NCBI GenBank assembly: GCA_946803715.1
Contig: CAMPET010000092.1
Location: 163,742 to 187,292, forward strand
Direction of reading: 5' to 3'
DNA: 23,551 bases
Origin: Beroe ovata
Taxonomy: Eukaryota > Ctenophora > Nuda > Beroida > Beroidae
Shown here: one piece after another, positions 8,001-20,000 of the stretch
How positions within the stretch are numbered: position 1 is the first letter of the stretch
Layout: each line of letters opens with the position of its first letter
The notes under the pieces: model-generated
The model's input: only the letters and a program-made list of their open reading frames with translations
Told to the model about the DNA's origin: nothing
Database searches by the model: none
Program-made: the position numbers and the translations under genes

Positions 8001-11000
8001 TCAAAGAAGGCTCGGAATTCAGTGTCATACTGTCCAAAGGTGTCAGCAATGCCCTTGAATTGGCCAAGCAGATTCAAACTCTGTAGCTCAGTCCAGCTAC
8101 GGTCAGACAGCCACTTTTCAGATGGGTTTGGAAGAATGGTCTCAGGCATTCCACCACCAGCAATAAGGAATCTCCAATCATCTTGCTCAATAGCCTTCTC
8201 ATTCATGAGAATCCTTACACAGAGCAGGAAAGAGAAGAGAAGTTTGTCCTTCTCAAAGACGGATCTACAGACATTGGCGTAGAGAGAGAAGGTGAAGTAG
8301 TTGTTGATGTTGGCAATTCTCTCTGAGAGGTCATCAGATGTCTCAGCGTTTGCAATACCATTGAGGAAGATCTTGATATACCACTCAAGGGAGTATTGGT
8401 ACATAGGATCAACTTGTGCTAGATCCACCACACAGAAGAAGAGGATCTGGGTCCTCACAGCAACAGGTAAGTATCGAGATCTTGTCTCGTCAATATCTTT
8501 CTCAGTCTGCTCAGCAATCAACACCTTGGCTTTGATCTCTTCTGCTTTCACCTTAGATATCTCCAGGGTATCAATGAGGCTGATGTCATCGACAGGAGAT
8601 CCCTCAGATGCAGACAATCTGTGAAGGATCTTATCCTCAATCTCCTTGATCTCTTGCTTCATCTTAGCATTGCTCACAATCAGCTGGTTCTTTGCCTCCT
8701 CCAGATCAGGGCGTTCCTCTGCAACCACAATACCCAGCAACTGGTCTTCCAGACCACTGGGTGACAGTGTGAAGTTTACAATGGTAACCTTGGTAGAGAC
8801 CTCAGGAGTGTAGTGAGGATTTGGCAGCTTGGTCGTGATGTAGAGTTTGAAGTCAGGATGGTAAGGAATGATGGTGTCTCCCAATTTGATCACGATTCCT
8901 CCTTGTTGTTTGAAGGTTTGCTGAAGCAGTATAGGCTCCAGAGCAGGGTCCAACTCCTCTCCAACATTCTCTAGAAGACAAGGCTTACCAAATCGTACAG
9001 CGTTTTCTAAAGACCTCAGGAAGTCTCTGTTGGTTAATTTAATCACATCAATTCCGTTGTCACGTTCCATAACTTTGACCCACTTGTTGGCTTGACCCTG
9101 GGGGTCGATGAAGAGAGGCCATCGTTGAGAGTATTGCACAATCACACCATTTTCCACAGACAAGTTGTCTCGAGGAAGACCGTATATGTTCCACTCCCTG
9201 ATCTTCACAGGATCTCCCAGAGTTTTCACCAGTTCTACTTGAGGTGTGAGTGGAACTCCTTTCTCGGTCAGATAAGTCTCCCACTGATTCATCAACATCT
9301 GCCTGTACTCTCCAGAGAAGATGCCAAGGTAAGCAATGCACCCGGCCGATAACATGAGATCTCCAACTACATTACCAATCAGCTTGGTAAGGGTAGCTAT
9401 GGTGTCCTCCCACCTGACCTTCTCATCGGCAAGACCACCAATCAGTCTGGCTGCTCTTCCTAAACGAGCTTGACACAGTTCAGTCTTGTTTTCCAGCTCT
9501 TGTTTCTTGTTCATGCACTCGTCGTACTTTGCCTGCAATGTTGCAACCCTGTCCTCAACCTCCTGCAGCCTCTCCTTAGCATCGTTAAGAATCTGCATTG
9601 TCTGATCCAATGTGGTCTGAGCCTCTTTGAGAGCAGCGCGTTTCGGTGCAACAGATCTGGCCACGAAGTGATACTTGTGCATAGCCCTTACCCATTGGCA
9701 GATAGATGTACAAGCTTTGGATACCCTTTGAATAGCAGCTGGAGTAAAGTCCTCAGAGTCAATGTAGGGCTGGATCTTCTTGATTACATCATCAGGGATG
9801 TTATCCTTATCAAACTTGAACAGACTCTCAAGGAACTTGGTTGGATCCTGAAGAATTGCTTTACCAGGCTCCCAATAGTCATCAATCTTAACACCAGCTT
9901 TGTCAGGGTGGGGAACCTTCTTCGCCTTGATAGATTTCATGATGCACACAGCTTCAATAACCATCCTGACACCGTTAGGAGGTCTCTGGAGAGCCCTCAC
10001 CTCAACAACGTCATTCTTGTTCAGACTCTTCAAGCTCTTCAAAGCAGCATCAAGGGCTGGTAAGGCCTCATTCAAATCTCGCTGAGCATCATCTGCAATA
10101 GCTTTACATTCCTCGGCCATCGTGCTGGCGGCAGATTCCTCTTTTTGCACAGTTTCTCTTGTCTGCTCAGCTACCACACTGTCTTTGTCAATTTGAATCA
10201 TGGTCGCTTCTGTGTCCTTAGTAGCCTCTTCCAACATGGGCTTCATAGTTTCCAATTCAGCCTGCATCTTAGCCACATCTTCTTGAGTGTTGAGCAGCTT
10301 GGTGAGACCAGTCTTTGTTCTCTTCCTAGAGGCTTCCAGCTCTTCCTTCTTTGAGTTGATGAGTTTTGAGAATATTCCGAGTAGCTCCAGGTAACTGGTG
10401 GGAGTGACATAGCAATGTCTGGAGAGTTCAGCTAGGTACTGCTTACTGGCAGCTGTCACTGTTTGATGGATCACTCCACAAGTACTGACCAGACCATCTA
10501 TGATACCAGCCACTTGACCATCTTCCAATCCAGGTATCTCGTTAAGGAATGTCTTGGCTACCGACTGTAGAGCCTCATCCGGCCACTCACTGAACCAATC
10601 AATAGTACAGCAGTTGATCAGGGCAGGGAACATACGAAGTCTCGCTCTGAATACTTCGCCAATAGGACTCATACAGATGACAGAGTGAATGTTGTTCTTG
10701 ACACGCTTTGTGAATGCTCCAAACAAGTTGGTTTTGGTGGGTTGCTGGCCTAAATCCAACACTACAGGCTTCATGGCTGTGTAAATGTTGTCAAGATCCT
10801 CAAAAGCGTATATGTTAGGCACGTCACCAGAGTTTAGGATGTTGTTGATGTCTTCAAGGAAGGATTCGGCTTTAATCTGAAATCATGAGGATTGAGTACC
10901 TTAAAAATACATACAGACAGGTACCTAGAAAGCTTTCCACGTCATGTCATTCGGGATGAATAAATGAGTGGTTACCTGTGTGTCAGAGAAGAGGAAGACA

Positions 11001-14000
11001 ATACTCTTATTCTGGAGACCAGCTTTGAGCAACATTGCCTTCAAATCCTCCCTCCACTCTGATACCCCATAGTTCTTACTCAATTCAATCTGAGGTTATG
11101 ATGGAAACACGGTTAAAACTAAGTTGTCCGGACATGATATCATGGCCATGATATCATGAGCTGATCTATTCACTTGAATGTTTCAAAAGTTAACGCATTT
11201 TCTGTTGATCAAACTAACCTGGAACAAGTCATACTCGGCCATGTGAGCTGCCAGTCTGGTGAGAGACTGCCTCCCACTCCCACCCACTCCGAGCAGTAGG
11301 GCATTACCCATGGGCTGCCGGATCACCCTGCTTATCCGGGTCACGTGACACACAGCATCCAAGAAGAGCACGAGTTTCATCTGAGCTGTGCTCAGAGCAT
11401 TGTAGTCGTCTAGATACTCGTTAAGTACAACGGACATCTTTTCAATGTCCTCGATACAGTCGTACAACTTAGGATCGGCGTTGGGGACCTGCAATCATGT
11501 TTCGGCTGTTGAGTATATAATACAGTGGAGTTTCTCGTAAGGGTGTATGATACGTCTTCTATTCAGAGTAACACAGAGACAATGTAATCATGTATCCGCA
11601 AAACAGTAGAACTATAAGGGGCTCACCATGAAGTCACCGTAAAGAAGCATCTCAGCAGAGGAAACGTCTTCATATGTAGTCTCGAAATTGCTAACCAGAC
11701 ATTCCTTGAGCAGATCATCGAACCAGGTCCTATCTTGGTCGTTGACCAACCGATCAGCAAACACTCTCTGACACTCGTGATACCACAGTTTGAATACATC
11801 AGAGCTGGGCCGGGCTTTGCTCATGTCTAACATGAGCATACCCTGGAACACCTTGGCCAGATCCCGGAGATTGAAAGTGTAGTGGCTCTTGGCGGGGGTT
11901 GGGAGGAGCTGTGAGCAGATGGTGTTGTACACTTTGATTGTGGCAGTTGTCACATTTTTGCTCAGTTCCCTTCCTTCTCCAGGCATCCCACTGAGGTGGT
12001 TCTGTAGAATAGTATCGAATATTCTCTCTTTGCTGTCATCTTGCAGGTTACAGAATGTCAGGATGTTGAAGTGTCTGACAACTCGGGATGTGAGGGGATT
12101 ACGGCCGCCACCGGGCGGGCCTAGAGCCACCAGGAAGTTAATGTCGACCAAGTTCTTGAAGGCTCCAATGACCTTCCTGTCGTACCATCCTGAAATTGAG
12201 GTTTATAATGGCTTCAAATTGTGAACATTTGATTTGTAATCATAACGTTTATTTCAATTTCAGTTCTTTATAGTAGCACTCTAAAGTAGTGAGCATTATT
12301 TTCACCTTTGTGATCAAGCCATTGCCTAATCAGTTCAATTGGAGGCTGCGCTCCATAGACCTCTAGAGCTGGCATGTTGAAATCATCAATGAAGAAGACA
12401 AACTCTTTTCCAAGCGGGGGACCGAAGACGCCCTTCCTCCTCTTGTCTAGCTTGCTGTCAATGATATCCTGGGGAGTGATAGGTGATTACGTCATCGTGC
12501 AATAGAATCCCAATCTACAGTCTACATAATGAAGAAGAAACATTGTGATCCAATGCGCACTGAGATAGGTTCATATATTCTACCTGGGTTTGGTTTGCTG
12601 AGGTCCTAGCAGAGAACATGAGGAAGTTGGACACGTATTCTTCACTCATTCCCATACTCAACTTATTTGCGATGGTAAGGGATTTACCGGTACCAGTGGG
12701 TCCAATACACATGAGCTGTTTCTTGTTCACCAGGAGCATTTCTATTAGGTACTCTGACCTGATTGTGTCAATTGTGGGCACAATGATGTCCATGAACTTG
12801 CTCTCTGGGTTGATGTTCAGTTCTGGCATGTCGGCTGTCCACATTTCCCAGCATATCTGCAGAGAATACCGAAACATTAAGAACATGAAAGTGGGTGGAG
12901 ACTGAGAAATCGAGAAATCAAGGTGTCAATATATTCGATCACGTGATTACTGATTGCTATGCATCTGGCAAGTGTCAAATACCTTCCTGTCTTTGATTTC
13001 TTCCTCCTCATCATCGAAGAAGCTGGCACCACCATCATTGAGCTTGTAGTCAAACACCAAACCCGTGTCGGGGAATGGCATTTGTGCCTGTGGAGGGTAC
13101 ATAGTTCATTGTCACCGATAACTTCGTAATCAGTTTTCAATTACCCTTACTGATTCATCTGTATTGAGATTCTATACATACGTTTGCAGACTTCATCTTC
13201 TCACGGATGAAAGAGTCGAAGTTCTTCCTGCCGTCCGTGTCACAACACCCTGAGACAGCCCACACTAGAGAAAACATGAACCATGGCTCAATCAGGTTGG
13301 GGATCAGCGCAGCTTTCTCCTCCGGAACGGGCGGACCCTAGTGGACGTACATGGGATTGTAAATCACACCTCGCTTTTAATCACTGACTGATTATATGAA
13401 GTGATATGAAGTGATATGAAGTGGATATATACGTACCTCTTTCTTATCAAATGGTGCGAAGAAACACTCCATGTATCTGTTGGTGCTGTCAATGAGACTG
13501 CTGTTCATAGTGGTGATCATCTCCTTACAGTTCTTCCTCAGTGCGTCCAACGATTCCTAGAATACATGGAATTCAGATATCCAGATATCATACTGTTTTT
13601 TAATTCTATGGGCATCGATCCATATAATGCCCTCTACTGGGGACAGTCCAATGTACCTCTAGATAAGTGTCGAAGAGGCCTTGCAGTTGTTCCCGGAAAG
13701 GTTGTATCAATTCAGGGAGGGTGTTCAACCAGCAGGTTACAAATGGTTCATAGCCCAGGATCTGTGGCTCCAGGTAGACCATACCACATCTGCTAACTGT
13801 GGCTGGAGACGCCTCCTCCAAGTCAGCCACTTCAAACATCATCGTCATGAACTGAATAGGGAAGTGTTTCGTGAAGACTCCGACCACTATACTCATACTG
13901 GGATGTAGCCTGGCTCCCAGTAGTTCGGTGGCAAAACAATATCAATCATCACTGTACAGTGTACTCACATCAGTCAGTTTGATAATTTCTCCAGAACTGA

Positions 14001-17000
14001 GGCACAGCTTCTTGTTGTCATCCAGAACTGTGTTCATGTTCTCAATCCAGACAGCATCTACAGGGCCATCAAACACGTACCATCGTCGGGTAGTATCGGT
14101 ACTGGATGAACCTGGGTGTTCATTGGTTAGTTTCATCAGTTGTGTTACATAACCACAGACCCACAGGGAAGGGTGTCAGACACTCACCGAGTCTTATGAG
14201 AGAGGAAAGGATTCCATCTGTCCACTCATGAGTCATGGGGTCGAATTCTCCGTACAGTTGACCCATGGTAATTGATTTGGGGTTCAGCACATAGGTGATA
14301 ACCTTCTCAAACACGTAGCCTCCAATAGACTCTCCCTTGATGGATGTCATGGCGTCCTGCAGGACTTCATAGCACCGAGTCTTACCAGAGCCAGTGGGAC
14401 CGACCAACATGAGACCATGTCTGACCACTGTCGTTTCGTACAGCTGGATACACTTCCCAATGAACCCCTCAACATCAAGCAGGTTTTTCCGTGCACATGA
14501 CTCTTTGAGACCGGTGTCCAGAAGACCGTAGTCGATAGCTTCTTGTCTGAGAAAAGGGTGGTTGTAACCTGCCACCATGCAAGTTGGGAAGATGATTCTT
14601 GGCACCTCATTATCATACTTACTTGATTTTAGGGAACAAGTCAGACACAATGCCATTGAACAGCTTGAGATCATCTTGGAGGAATTTGGGAACGTTGACA
14701 TCTCTAATAGCTCGCAGACAGATCAGCTCTTCTGACGCATCTGGCTGATCTCTCTTGAGGTTAGCAGCAGCAGAGATCACAGTCTTCACAGCTCGCATAC
14801 CGAAATCGTAGTGATCCTAGAGGTGTGTGAAGATCTGTTAGCATGTGACACAAAGGCGATGAGCAAGTAAGGGGTAGAGGTAACTATAAAGATAAGAATT
14901 TAAATTTCCAAGTTGGAAATACCGCACGTCCATCGTCTTTCCACTTTGTAGATGGTCTTTATATTAACCTGTGATGAAAGCTGTTCAGAGCTCAGTTTGA
15001 ATGTACTAGTAATCTTCTTGGACAAGACTTTAGCAGCAGAGAAGCCAAAGGAAAAGAGAGAGATCTCGGCAATCATAGCGTAATCTGGTACCATCATAGC
15101 TACTGGTCTGAACAATGCCTGTGGACCGGTAGTGAATAGTGATCATATGGTGTGGAGTGAGGGGTGAGTTGGTAGTGATCATATGATGAAGAGTGAGAGG
15201 TGAGTTGAAATGAAATTTGCTTACATCGTGACAATGGGAGAGTTTTGAAGAGTGACAATGAAAAAGTGTGACTCTCACCTTGAGGTTGTCAGGCAACTCA
15301 GTCCTACCGGCGTAACCAGGGTTCATTGTGATGAACACAGCACATGAACCTTTCAGCACTATCTCCACCCCCTCAAACATGAACCTCTCCAACTGCGGAG
15401 AGGAGAATTAGGGTCACATAGCTCAACAGGTCATATTCAGAGCTATATCAGGACATTGGACAACTCTCATTCTGAGAAGTACAACTCTCATTCCGAGGGA
15501 GGAAAATCGCGACACTTATTCAAAACTTCACCTTCTGTTGCTGCGCTTTCTGGATTGTGGTAATCTGTTGAGCAACCACAGACAGCACCTCAATATCGAT
15601 ACGGTTGAACTCGTCAAAACAAGCCCATGCTCCAGCAGAGGCAAGACCCTTGAAGAATTTACCCATAGCCATGAAATCGAGCTGATCGGAGCAGTTGAAC
15701 ACGACGCACTGGTATGCCAGGGCCTTGGCAAGATCCTTGGTCGTCTCTGTTTTGCCAGTTCCGGCTGGACCAGCAGGGGCACCACCAAACTTGAGATGGA
15801 GGGCACCACACAGGGTCAGGTAACATCTGCGGGGAGAGAATTGTCATGATATCCCATGATATCGTGTCGTTAGTTCAGACATCCAGTGCAATTGAGATGG
15901 TCTTCACTGACCTGTCAGTTAGGGGCGTGATGACCAGTCTGCCACTGTTGCCAAGGTACTCGTACCCATACTTGAACTCACTGTTCACCACCCTGATGAG
16001 GAGCTCCTCATCCCAGTAGTATCGCAGCTGCTGGATCCACTCGAAATCGTTGAGGTTCTTCACTCCGACTTCTATCAGATTAGCAGTGACGTCACGAGCG
16101 TGCACCTGATCGGGTTCGAGTGAGGAATATCTCGAGAAGGCCGTTGTCGCTGCATGAAGTTCCCATTCCCAGTAATAGCTGTATATACACTAAACTTGGT
16201 ATATACAAACTGTAGCATACCTCCACGACAATGAGAGCTGACAACACAGCTCTAGCAATGGAGGTTAGATTCCCTCTGACAAGAGTGACCAAATCTCCCA
16301 GCTGCCCCAACAACTTGTCAAAGTATCCAGGGATGTCGTTCACTTCAATTGCTGCAGTCACTTCAGATGTCCAGAATACTTGACAACCGGCAATGACGAC
16401 CTGGCCCGGCCAGTTGAGTACCCACTCTGTTCGCGTGTTCTGTGGGTTGTTCTAGGGTTTCAGCGTTAGTTCTCAGTTGATAGAAATGGGTTATCCGCAC
16501 CCTTCAATAATTGGGAAGTTTACCAAAACTCCCCACAAAAGCATTATTTTCAAGACAGTGCTCAGACACATACCACAGGGTAGTCCTCGATAGAGAGTCT
16601 AACAGATTCCAGCAAGCTCTGTCTCATGACCCTCTCCACCTCGAGCAGCCAGTCCTCCACATTTCCAGTGGGGTATAGAGTCTCTGAGAAGGGAACACTC
16701 TCCCCATCCATACTGTGCATCGACGAGATCTTGAGATCCTTCTGGAATGTGAGCTGAAGGGACATGTGGTGTGAGAGTCATATGTTGAAAAGGACCGAGT
16801 TTTTAATTTAATCCCTCGAATATCGAACATAGTTCACGATAGTTATTCCAGTATGAAACTCGATGAATGTCACCTTGGCAATGGCTTCAAAGCATTTCCT
16901 GAGATGAGGCTGCACAGCGGTAGGATCCTTGGTTTGAGACAGAATCTCGAGGAGCTCATCGTCTGACAGGAAGTAGAATCGAGGGAAGGAGGCTCTCTTT

Positions 17001-20000
17001 GTCTCGAGATACTCACTGAGACCCTTCTGTACTTGCTCTAGGAGCTTGTTACACTCCCTGAAATTCTCCAGCAATCTAGCGTCAGGACACAGTGTGATGA
17101 CATTGGGGTTGTTAGCAGCACTGGCCATCATCTTTCTCCACATCCTGTCCATGGTCTGGTATCGCTTGCTCTCGACAGGGAGCTGTCTGTTGATGTCCTC
17201 AGATGAGAATATGGGTTCTAGATAGAGCCAGGCACGTTGGCAAGTTGCCCACTCCTCCATAACGTCCTGAGTCATCCTTAGCTTGCTCTCCCAGTTCATG
17301 ATACTGCAGATAATTAGGTGTTAGACAAAGAGTTAGTAAAGAGAAGCTTTGGGTTGAGAAGCACAATTTTGTGAGAGTGCATATTTGTTTGCAGACACAC
17401 ACCGGTTTTCGAATGGTTTCTTGTACGGAGAGAATGACATAGCTTGTGTCATGACAATGTGATCATCCAGAAGTTGTGAGATCTCTTCAGCTGCCTTCAT
17501 GATGTATGTTCCAGTCTCTTTGTATGCAATCACCTAAGCAGAGTTCATTAGACCAAGGATAACTGTGCTAATAACACGCAAAAATATATACATCCACAAG
17601 CCCACAAGTGCGCTATGATAAATCCTAACCTCCAAGTTGACCGGAGCCCAATCCTTTTCCATCTTCTCCAGGGCGGTTTCGATAGCGAACTCCTTACCAG
17701 CCACCTCAGCAATCTTAGCAATCTGGTCCACGTGCTCCATTAGGTTCATGTCAAGACACTTGTTGAACGTAAGAGACGCCTTCGGCTTCACCACAATACC
17801 TGGTCAAGGACATCATGATAAGGAACCGGTGACAAAAGAGGGTCAGAGTACTAGCAGTTTCCTAGCAGCATTGAACGAATCATAGTTCACAATCAACTTC
17901 TCATCTTACCAATATCCTCCGAGAGGCTCTCCCAATGCCTGTTCCTCATGCCAGGGTTCCTCAGACCCTGAATGAGCGGTACTTTAGGTTTGAATTCCTC
18001 CAGCTGATGCTTGATCTCTTGTGCGACTGCCAAACACCCGGGTAGCTCCTTGAACGTCTTGATACACTTGTGCATGGTCTTGTAGCTGGACGAGATGCTC
18101 TGTTCCACAAACTCGGGATCTATCTTGTTGAGGGGCTCGTTCATCCACGACTCGTACCACTTCTGCCAGTCAGCTGTGGTAGTCCAGAGGTTCTTGTAGG
18201 GCTCGAACTCTCGGATAAGTTTGTTTACCTGTGATAGGGAGATAGATTGAGTACATGCAGCTCTATCAACCATGATAACAGAGTGAGTAAGTTCACCTTA
18301 CTATCTTATCTCATATCAGTAGTTACTACTTTACTAAGTGAATTTGGCGGTGGCGGAATTTACCTTATCGTACTGGGTGACAGGAACACCGAACAGACGT
18401 TCTCGTTGATTGTACAACTGAGCCAGCGTCTGGCACTCTTTCAGCTGGTTACTGATCCTCTTCACATCCAGACTGATCTCCAGAGCTTTGTTGATGTCCG
18501 TGTGTCCAGAGAATCCGGCCACAGTCATCTGCAGAGAGTCCATCTTGTCCTCGAAGTTGGCCTGGTCAGCTGCCAGAATCTTGGAGAACCTCTCCTCATC
18601 TTGTGTGAGGCTCTCATTAGTCCTCTCAATCAACTCGTCTATCTTAGCCGGCCAGGCGAAACAAGTCCACCTGATGAGAGGAATAGCTCAGTAAATTTCC
18701 TCAAGTGATGAACGAAACTATCGCTCTATTTAGCTATTTGTGAGGAATCATCCATATCTCAAGGTGGAATCAGCTAACTTGGCATTGAAGTCATCAGTAG
18801 AGAGGTTGTAGTAGAAGTCCTCAAGGAGCTCATAGTCAGACATGACCTTGTCAATCTTCTGTTGATTGAGTGTGATGGTATCGGGCAGAGACTTGATGTA
18901 CTCTCTGATATCGGCAGCATCCTCGATAGCATTGGGACGATCAAACAACTTGCGGGATACCAGTTTGAAGTCTTCGCAGATCTGAGATGAATGTGTACTG
19001 TTAGTATGAAACACATCCCCAATACAAAGTGTGAGCATGAAGAAAATATGTGACAGACAGCAATTAAATGGAGCGAAGATGACAATATTTCGTCACCTCC
19101 TCAGTTTGGGTCCTCAGCTTCTTGGCGAGCAACTCTAGAACAGCCTTGGCTAGCTCTCTTCTCTTCTTGACGAGGAAGTTGCGGACTGTGTCACAGTTGA
19201 TCCAGAATGGTCCAATCACGATGGAGTTCGGAATGTCATTCTCAAGATGCTCCTTCTCAGCTTGGTGCATCTCAATTTCACGCTTCACATCATAGGCAGA
19301 CATGTCTTTATCCATGATGGATCTGAGGGCAACAAATGATCTAGAGAGGTGTGTTAGATAAGGTTTGAAAATAAATGAAGGGAAGATATTGCTTAATGAA
19401 TAGTTCCAAAAGGTATCCCTCAACTTTTCTCCAAATTATTGCGTAAACTATGAACTCACTTGAGGTAATCTGCAACATTGAGTTCGGCCAAGGGCCTGAA
19501 CTTCTCATATCGCTTGAGGTATGCTCTCAACGGGATGAGAGCTTGTTTTATCGACAATCTGATCTTCTCCCTGAATATGACCACATGAGGCTCGTTAGCC
19601 CCCACACTCTCCAGCATTGGAGATCCGGCCCAGAACAGCTTGTTCAGAACTCGCTGGAAAAAAGAACAAAAGTGTGAAACATCTGGGAATTCAACACAAG
19701 ATTGAGCAAATCATGTGAGTTTTCTATGAAGGATGGGTAGAGTATGTGCCTACCTTTTCCAGCTGAGGTATGGACTGAGTCACGAAGATACCCCGGTCAA
19801 ACACGCTGACAATCGTCGTCTCGAAGTTCTCAAGAGGTGTAGAGTATCTGATTCCCTCCTGATCGAGTATCAGATCAATGACAAAGAGCGGGTTCTTGGC
19901 TGGTTGGTAGGGAGACACAGCGAGACACTCCTTGCCAGGCCACTCCATTCCCTCCTCCAGATTCATGACAGCTACAGTGGTATCCGTGATGGTATTGGTG

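Larger units (their letters stand above)
5003..9412 (-). other. DNAH1: DNAH1 exons 38 (rest) to 45: AAA5, AAA6 and C-terminal domain
   Basis: Exons: rest of 7983-10876, then 7613-7865, 7150-7506, 6609-6791, 6166-6513, 5931-6053, 5327-5822, 5003-5220, ending at residue 4270 with TAG at 5003-5005. Hallmarks are [41 protein letters not shown] across the 7613/7506 join, [63 protein letters not shown] and the final [11 protein letters not shown]5 and AAA6 carry no P-loop, as in other dyneins. Confidence 0.94.

Noticed and set aside
9470-10063. 197-codon plus-strand open frame
   Set aside because: It is antisense to the coiled-coil stalk of DNAH1. Leu- and Cys-rich antisense frames are expected opposite Lys/Glu-rich coiled coils.
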